Shown in pieces: positions 58,926 to 64,000 of a DNA stretch of 64,000 nucleotides. This DNA comes from Ectopseudomonas chengduensis (GTDB lineage Bacteria; Pseudomonadota; Gammaproteobacteria; Pseudomonadales; Pseudomonadaceae), in the NCBI RefSeq assembly GCF_900102635.1, contig NZ_FMZQ01000017.1, positions 42,696 to 106,695 of the forward strand, given 5' to 3'. The position numbers and the translations under genes were made by a program. The notes under the pieces were generated by a model. That model was not told where the DNA came from. It saw nothing but the letters and a program-made list of their open reading frames with translations, and made no database searches. Each line of letters starts with the position of its first letter. Within the stretch, counting starts at the first letter, position 1.

Positions 58926-61900
58926 ATGGTTTTCAGTGAAGATTCGCGCGTCAAGATCCCCTGTATATTGAACCTAGTTCGCCTGGGCTACAGCTACTTC
59001 TCTCTGAAGGGGGCTTCCTGGGATGAGCAAACTAATATCTTCCCCGCGCTTTTTTGTTCTTCGCTAGCCAGGATCAACCCTGGCGTGGAAGCCGCTGACA
59101 TCGACCGCCTGCTGGCGGAAGTCAAGCTGCTGCTGGACAACGAAGACCTTGGCCAGGCTTTCTATGACAAGCTAATCGAGCGCTCGGGCATCCGTCTGAT
59201 CGACTTTGAGAACTTCGACAACAACAGCTTCCACGTTGTGACCGAGCTGCCCTGCAAAAACGGCGACGACGAGTTTCGGCCTGACATCACTCTGCTTATC
59301 AATGGCATGCCGCTGGTCTTTATTGAGGTCAAGAAGCCCCATAACCGTGAAGGCGTATTGGCTGAGCGAAACCGCATCATTACGCGCTGCCGCAATCCGC
59401 GTTTCCGTCGCTTCATTAACATCACCCAGTTGATGGTCTTCTCCAACAACATGGAGTACGAAGACGGTTCTCCGCAGCCCATCGAAGGTGCTTTTTATGC
59501 CAGCCCTTCCTATGACACGCCGATCTTCAATTACTTCCGTGAAGAGGAAGCGTTGAATCTGGCCGAGCTGCTGGCTGCCGAAGATGACGACGTCGAGAAC
59601 GCGGTGCTGCGCGACAACAACCTCAACGTCATCAAGCACAGCCCGGAGTTCCTCAGTAATAAGGATCCCGACGCACCGACCAATCGTATCTGCGCGTCAT
59701 TGTTCAGCCGCCAACGCCTGGCTTTTCTGCTGCGTTTTTCGCTCGTCTATGTCAACGAGGCCGACGGCCTGCATAAGCACGTCATGCGTTATCCGCAGCT
59801 TTTCGCCACTAAGGCGATTGAGAGGAAGCTTGATGCCGGCGTACACAAGGGCATCATTTGGCACACCCAGGGTAGCGGTAAAACCGCGCTTGCCTACTAC
59901 AACGTCCGCTTTCTGACGGACTACTTCCAGCGCCAGGGCATAATCCCCAAGTTCTATTTCATCGTCGACCGGCTCGATCTGCTCACCCAGGCCCAGCGTG
60001 AGTTTTCCGGGCGTGGGCTGATCGTACACAGCATCGACAGCCGTGAAGCCTTCGCCCGTGATATCAAGGCCACCCAGGTATTACACAACCACAGCGGAAG
60101 GCCCGAGATCACCGTGGTCAACATCCAGAAATTCCAGGATGACCCGGACGTGGTGCGTACCGAGGACTACGACGTCAACATCCAGCGTGTCTACTTCCTT
60201 GATGAGGTACACCGCAGCTACAACCCGCAGGGCAGTTTCCTCGCAAATCTAAGCCAGTCGGACCGTAGCGCCATCAAGATTGGACTTACCGGTACTCCTT
60301 TGCTCGGCGATGACTACAACTCCCGCGCTTTGTTTGGCGACTACATCCACAAGTACTACTACAACGCATCCATCGCCGACGGCTATACCTTGCGGTTGAT
60401 CCGCGAAGAAATCGCCACTAACTACAAACTCGTCCTGCAGGAAGCGCTGGCCGCCGTAGAACTGCAGCAGGGTGATATCGACCGCAAGCTCATCTACGCC
60501 CACCCTAAGTTTGTCGAGCCCATGCTCGAATACATCGTGCGTGACTTCGAAAAGAGCCGCGGTGCACTAGCTGATACCAGCATCGGCGGTATGGTGATCT
60601 GCGACAGCGCCGAGCAGGCCCGGCAGATGTTTGAGATCTTCAACGCTGTTCATGCCAAGCAGGGCCAGCCCAGCCCCAACCTGCAGGATTCCTCGCAGGC
60701 CTTGATCGCCGCAGCGAAGCCCGGCAGTTACGCTGCCCGCAGCCTATTGGAAAACCGCGTCAAGAGCGCAGCACTGATCCTGCACGACGTGGGCAACAAG
60801 GAAGAGCGCAAGCAATGGGTGGAAGACTTCAAAGCGGGCAAGGTCGACCTACTTTTCGTCTACAACATGCTGCTTACCGGCTTCGATGCTAAGCGCCTGA
60901 AAAAGCTCTACCTAGGTCGTGTGATCCGTTCACACAACCTGCTGCAGGCTCTCACTCGCGTCAATCGCACCTACAAGGATTTTCGCTACGGCTATGTGGT
61001 TGATTTCGCCGACATCCGCAAGGAGTTCGACGCTACCAACAAGGCCTATTTCGACGAGCTGCAGGCCGAGCTAGGCGATGAGGTTGAGCACTACTCCAAC
61101 CTGTTCAAATCCGCTGAAGAAATTGCCGAGGAAATCGAAGCGATAAAGGACATCCTATTCAGCTTCAACATCGAAAACGCCGAAGAGTTTTCGCGGCAGA
61201 TCACCCAAATTCAGGATCGCGCCACGGTGCTGGCGCTCAAGAAAGCACTGGGCGACGCCCGCAGCCTCTATAACCTGATTCGCCTGCAGGCTGACTACGC
61301 ACTCCTGCAGCAGCTTGATTTTCAGAAGCTTAACCAACTCTACCGCGAAACCTGCAACCACCTCGACATGCTCAACCTGAAAGAGAGCATCGAATCCAGC
61401 ACTGACACCAGCAACCTGCTCAACTTGGCGCTGGAAGATGTGCTGTTCATGTTCACCAAGATCCGGGAAGAAGAGCTTGTACTGGCTGACAAGCTCAAGA
61501 ACACTCTGCGCCAGACCCGCGAAGCACTGGCCGACAATTTCGATCAGCAAGACCCCAAGTTCATCACTCTGAGGCAGGAGCTGGAGCGGCTTTTCAAGAA
61601 GAAAAAACTCAACGAAGTCACCCAAGACGAAATGACCGCCAATATCGGCGCGCTCAACGCGATTCATGACCAGGTCAAAGAGCTCAACCGGCAGAATAAC
61701 CAGCTACGCGCCAAGTATCAGGGTGATGCCAAATACACCCGCATACACAAGCGCCTGCAAGAGCGTGGCGGCCTCACGCAAACCGAACGCCGCCTGTTTG
61801 AGGCTCTCTCTGGCGTCAAACAGGCGGCCGACGAGCAGGTGTTACAGAACACCCAGCTCGTGAGTAATGAAAGATATTTCGAAGGGATGATGATGCCGCT

Positions 61901-62036
61901 CGTGATTGGCGAGTTCCAAAATCACCAGAAGATTAAGCTCACCCCAGACGCTTCCCGCACCATCAACCAGTTGGTGGTGGCCGAATATATTAATGAGTTT
62001 GCCTCAGGCACCCGAATAGGAACACGTACGTGGTAA
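58926..62036 (+). CDS. hsdR: Type I restriction enzyme R subunit (HsdR)
   Basis: 1036 residues. The nuclease domain has FRPDITLLINGMPLVFIEVKKP (PD..ExK) near residue 115-135. Motor domain: HTQGSGKTALAYYN (Walker A), FLDEVHRSYN (DEAD-type), IGLTGTPLLGDD, then LLFVYNMLLTGFDAKRLKKLYLGR and QALTRVNRTYKDFRYGYVVDFAD. C-terminal coiled coil for HsdM/S contact. ATG 58926 after AAGGAAGAGC begins VFSEDSRVKIP, the family opening. Overlaps hsdM by 7 bp. Confidence 0.95.
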   Translation: MVFSEDSRVKIPCILNLVRLGYSYFSLKGASWDEQTNIFPALFCSSLARINPGVEAADIDRLLAEVKLLLDNEDLGQAFYDKLIERSGIRLIDFENFDNNSFHVVTELPCKNGDDEFRPDITLLINGMPLVFIEVKKPHNREGVLAERNRIITRCRNPRFRRFINITQLMVFSNNMEYEDGSPQPIEGAFYASPSYDTPIFNYFREEEALNLAELLAAEDDDVENAVLRDNNLNVIKHSPEFLSNKDPDAPTNRICASLFSRQRLAFLLRFSLVYVNEADGLHKHVMRYPQLFATKAIERKLDAGVHKGIIWHTQGSGKTALAYYNVRFLTDYFQRQGIIPKFYFIVDRLDLLTQAQREFSGRGLIVHSIDSREAFARDIKATQVLHNHSGRPEITVVNIQKFQDDPDVVRTEDYDVNIQRVYFLDEVHRSYNPQGSFLANLSQSDRSAIKIGLTGTPLLGDDYNSRALFGDYIHKYYYNASIADGYTLRLIREEIATNYKLVLQEALAAVELQQGDIDRKLIYAHPKFVEPMLEYIVRDFEKSRGALADTSIGGMVICDSAEQARQMFEIFNAVHAKQGQPSPNLQDSSQALIAAAKPGSYAARSLLENRVKSAALILHDVGNKEERKQWVEDFKAGKVDLLFVYNMLLTGFDAKRLKKLYLGRVIRSHNLLQALTRVNRTYKDFRYGYVVDFADIRKEFDATNKAYFDELQAELGDEVEHYSNLFKSAEEIAEEIEAIKDILFSFNIENAEEFSRQITQIQDRATVLALKKALGDARSLYNLIRLQADYALLQQLDFQKLNQLYRETCNHLDMLNLKESIESSTDTSNLLNLALEDVLFMFTKIREEELVLADKLKNTLRQTREALADNFDQQDPKFITLRQELERLFKKKKLNEVTQDEMTANIGALNAIHDQVKELNRQNNQLRAKYQGDAKYTRIHKRLQERGGLTQTERRLFEALSGVKQAADEQVLQNTQLVSNERYFEGMMMPLVIGEFQNHQKIKLTPDASRTINQLVVAEYINEFASGTRIGTRTW

Positions 62037-63664
62037 CGCAGGAATTTGAGCAACGCACTCGCCGGCTGATTGACAGCCTTAAGTCGACTTGCGCCGACTA
62101 CGGTTTGGGCAACGACGGCAACGAATTCAAGATCATCACCCAGGTCTTTCTCTACAAATTTCTCAATGACAAATTCACCTTCGAAGCGAAGAAAATCCGT
62201 CCTGAGCTAAGCCAAGCCCTCACTTGGGAGCAGGCCATGGCTGGCCTTAGCGCAGATGAATTGGAAATGCTGCAATTGCAGTTGGGACCTGACACTCCAC
62301 GCCTGAAGCCAGAGCACTTTCTAGCTCATCTGTTTGGCCGGCAGAATGAGCCAGAATTCGCGAAGCTGTTTGACGACACCCTGCGCGACATCGCCATTAC
62401 CAACAACGACATCTTCGCGGTGAAAACCGATGGCGGAGCCAAAGTCACGCTATTTGACCGCGTCAGCGAATACATCTCAGATCCGTCCAAACGCGACAGT
62501 TTTTGCCGCGCATTGATCAACAAGCTGGTGGCGTTCAGCTTTGAGCGTATTTTTACGCAGAAGTACGATTTCTACGCAGCGCTCTTCGAATATCTGATCA
62601 AAGACTACAACAGTAACAGTGGTGGTAAATACGCCGAGTACTACACGCCACACTCCGTGGCTCAGATCATGGCCGCCATCCTAGTGCCGGAGAAGGTGCG
62701 CGGAAAAATCAGGAACGTGAGTTGCTACGATCCGTCCGCGGGTTCCGGCACCCTGCTGATGAATATCGCCCACGCCATTGGCGAGCAGCGTTGCAGTATC
62801 TATTCGCAGGACATTTCACAAAAGTCATCCAGCCTGCTACGCCTAAACCTGATCCTCAACAACCTAGTGCATTCCATCCCTAACATCATCCAGGGCAACA
62901 CCATGCTTCACCCTTACCATCGGGAGGGCAAAGCGCTTAAAAAATTCGACTATATCGTCAGCAATCCACCGTTCAAGATGGACTTTAGCGATTTCCGTAA
63001 CGCGCTGGACAGCAATGAGCATCGAGAGCGCTTCTTCGCCGGGGTGCCGAGCATACCCAAGCAGGCCGTCGACAAGATGGCCATTTATCAGCTGTTCCTG
63101 CAGCACATCATCCATTCGCTGAAACCCGGCGGCAAAGCGGCTGTGGTAGTGCCCACTGGCTTCATCACTACGCAAAGTGGTATAGACAAGGCTATACGCA
63201 AGCATTTGGTGGATAACAAAATGCTGGCCGGCGTTGTATCCATGCCTAGCAATATCTTTGCCACTACCGGCACCAATGTGTCCATCCTATTTATCGATGC
63301 CGCTAATAAAGAAGACGTGGTGCTGATCGATGCCTCCAATCTCGGAACCAAGGTCAAGGATGGTAAGAACCAGAAGACCCTCCTTTCCGAAGTCGAGGAA
63401 GACCACATTATCGCCACTTTCAACGATAAACGAGAAGTGGAGGATTTCTCCAAAGTGGTGAGTTACGAGGAGCTCGCCGCCAAGAATTACAGTCTGAGTG
63501 CCGGGCAGTATTTTGAAGTGAGGATTGAATATTCTGACCTAACTCCGGAGCAGTTCAGTGATAAATTGCAAGGCTTTAGCGAAAATTTAGAAAAATTGTT
63601 TTCTTTGTCGTCGAATCTAGAACTCCAAATACTCTCGAAAGTAAAATCATTGGAGTTCAAGTAG
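62030..63664 (+). CDS. hsdM: Type I DNA methyltransferase M subunit (HsdM)
   Basis: 544 residues from GTG. SAM-binding motif DPSAGSGTLL, motif IV SNPPFKMD typical for N6-adenine methylation, and KPGGKAAVVVPTGFI. N-terminal helical domain (about 1-165) interacts with HsdS. Start at 62030 overlaps hsdR. hsdS follows with no gap. Confidence 0.95.
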   Translation: MVTQEFEQRTRRLIDSLKSTCADYGLGNDGNEFKIITQVFLYKFLNDKFTFEAKKIRPELSQALTWEQAMAGLSADELEMLQLQLGPDTPRLKPEHFLAHLFGRQNEPEFAKLFDDTLRDIAITNNDIFAVKTDGGAKVTLFDRVSEYISDPSKRDSFCRALINKLVAFSFERIFTQKYDFYAALFEYLIKDYNSNSGGKYAEYYTPHSVAQIMAAILVPEKVRGKIRNVSCYDPSAGSGTLLMNIAHAIGEQRCSIYSQDISQKSSSLLRLNLILNNLVHSIPNIIQGNTMLHPYHREGKALKKFDYIVSNPPFKMDFSDFRNALDSNEHRERFFAGVPSIPKQAVDKMAIYQLFLQHIIHSLKPGGKAAVVVPTGFITTQSGIDKAIRKHLVDNKMLAGVVSMPSNIFATTGTNVSILFIDAANKEDVVLIDASNLGTKVKDGKNQKTLLSEVEEDHIIATFNDKREVEDFSKVVSYEELAAKNYSLSAGQYFEVRIEYSDLTPEQFSDKLQGFSENLEKLFSLSSNLELQILSKVKSLEFK

Positions 63665-63937
63665 ATGCTAACCAAAAAGACAAAACCCCTTGGTGATCTA
63701 GCTGAAAGGATTACTGTTGGTTACGTAGGGTCGATGGCAAGTGAGTATGTCGATAAAGGCATCCCCTTTCTTCGCTCATTAAATATTCGACCATTTTTCT
63801 TCGATCCTTCCAATCTAAAATATGTCACGAGTGCATTTCATAACAAGATCAAAAAGTCAACTTTAAGGCCGGGTGACGTGGCTGTTGTTAGGACCGGAAG
63901 CCCTGGTGTTGCCGCTGACCGAAAACTGACCCAGTAG
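63665..63937 (+). pseudogene. hsdS: Truncated type I specificity subunit (HsdS), cut by an insertion
   Basis: 90 codons open; the first about 84 are HsdS-like (KPLGDLAERITVGYVGS, GIPFLRSLNIRPFFFDPSNLKYVTSAFHNK, LRPGDVAVVRTGSPGVAA), the beginning of the first target-recognition domain. The frame then enters a repeat-bearing sequence at about 63915 and stops. The second target-recognition domain would be beyond the insertion. The locus probably lacks active specificity unless another hsdS exists elsewhere. Confidence 0.85.
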
Positions 63938-64000
63938 AGGCTGTTCTGCCGACTGAAAACTGACCCAGGTGTTCAACTGCTTCTGCTCAATTTTTGAGCA
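63915..64000. mobile_element. End of an insertion sequence (IS21-like suspected)
   Basis: Two near-identical 18-mers, GACCGAAAACTGACCCAG (63917) and GACTGAAAACTGACCCAG (63951), lie 34 bp apart and right at the point where hsdS loses its frame. Repeated terminal motifs of this sort are typical of IS21-family ends. No transposase gene is inside the window, so the family is a guess. Confidence 0.65.

Overview
The window is chromosomal DNA of a fluorescent-type Pseudomonas. GC is high, the coding style is pseudomonad, and from about 7.1 to 48 kb the gene order closely follows the P. aeruginosa PA1973-PA1992 ethanol-oxidation region (pqqF, nosP-nahK, erbR, eraSR, exaABC, pqqABCDE-H, ercA, ercS), with additions known from the P. 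putida ped cluster. The many palindromic intergenic repeats suggest the mendocina/oleovorans side of the genus, which is an inference only.

Region 1 (1-6.9 kb) is a probable catabolic operon. It holds the end of a rubredoxin-reductase-like gene, a DAO-type FAD oxidoreductase, an EutQ-like cupin, and an M24-fold protein that looks like the DMSP lyase DddP, including the DddP-type aspartate in place of the peptidase histidine. A decayed second copy of the oxidoreductase-cupin junction, an MFS carrier and a BCCT (betaine/choline/DMSP-type) transporter follow. I infer a betaine- or sulfonium-compound import and degradation unit.

Region 2 (7.1-28.4 kb) begins with pqqF, a porin and a small membrane protein, then nosP-nahK (FIST haem sensor and hybrid kinase) and erbR. 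Next come a minus-strand set of quinoprotein-associated transport genes (CXXCW protein, ABC permease, ABC ATPase, YVTN propeller, binding protein) and a secreted Sel1 protein. A cupredoxin-like gene with eraSR, an AT-rich orphan gene and a PQQ-sugar-dehydrogenase-like lipoprotein complete it.

Region 3 (28.9-49.4 kb) is the alcohol oxidation core. It has the calcium-type quinoprotein ethanol dehydrogenase exaA divergent from cytochrome exaB, accessory genes (MxaJ-like protein, SoxYZ-like carrier, zinc hydrolase), a lanthanide-type dehydrogenase (pedH-like), aldehyde dehydrogenase exaC, pqqABCDE-pqqH, and ercA-ercS. A PA2779/PA2778-like pair follows. Periplasmic alcohol is oxidised by ExaA or PedH with PQQ, electrons pass to ExaB, and ExaC oxidises the aldehyde. 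Several promoters share an 18-bp operator-like motif, and in exaB and exaC it sits exactly 44 bp from an identical TAAGAT box.

Region 4 (49.5-58.7 kb) is housekeeping: a PuuB-like oxidase, tRNA-Val, thrS-infC(ATT start)-rpmI-rplT-pheST-ihfA-merR, and tRNA-Pro. Region 5 (58.9-64 kb) is a type I restriction-modification locus just downstream of tRNA-Pro. Its hsdS is cut after about 80 codons by what looks like an insertion-sequence end.

A striking genome habit is the spread of short palindromic elements (GTAGGGTGCGC..GCGCACC type and GTAGGAGC or CTCCCACA types). Some lie between genes of the pqq operon. Three lie in frame inside pqqH, and others supply the end of an ABC ATPase and the stop codon of a binding protein.
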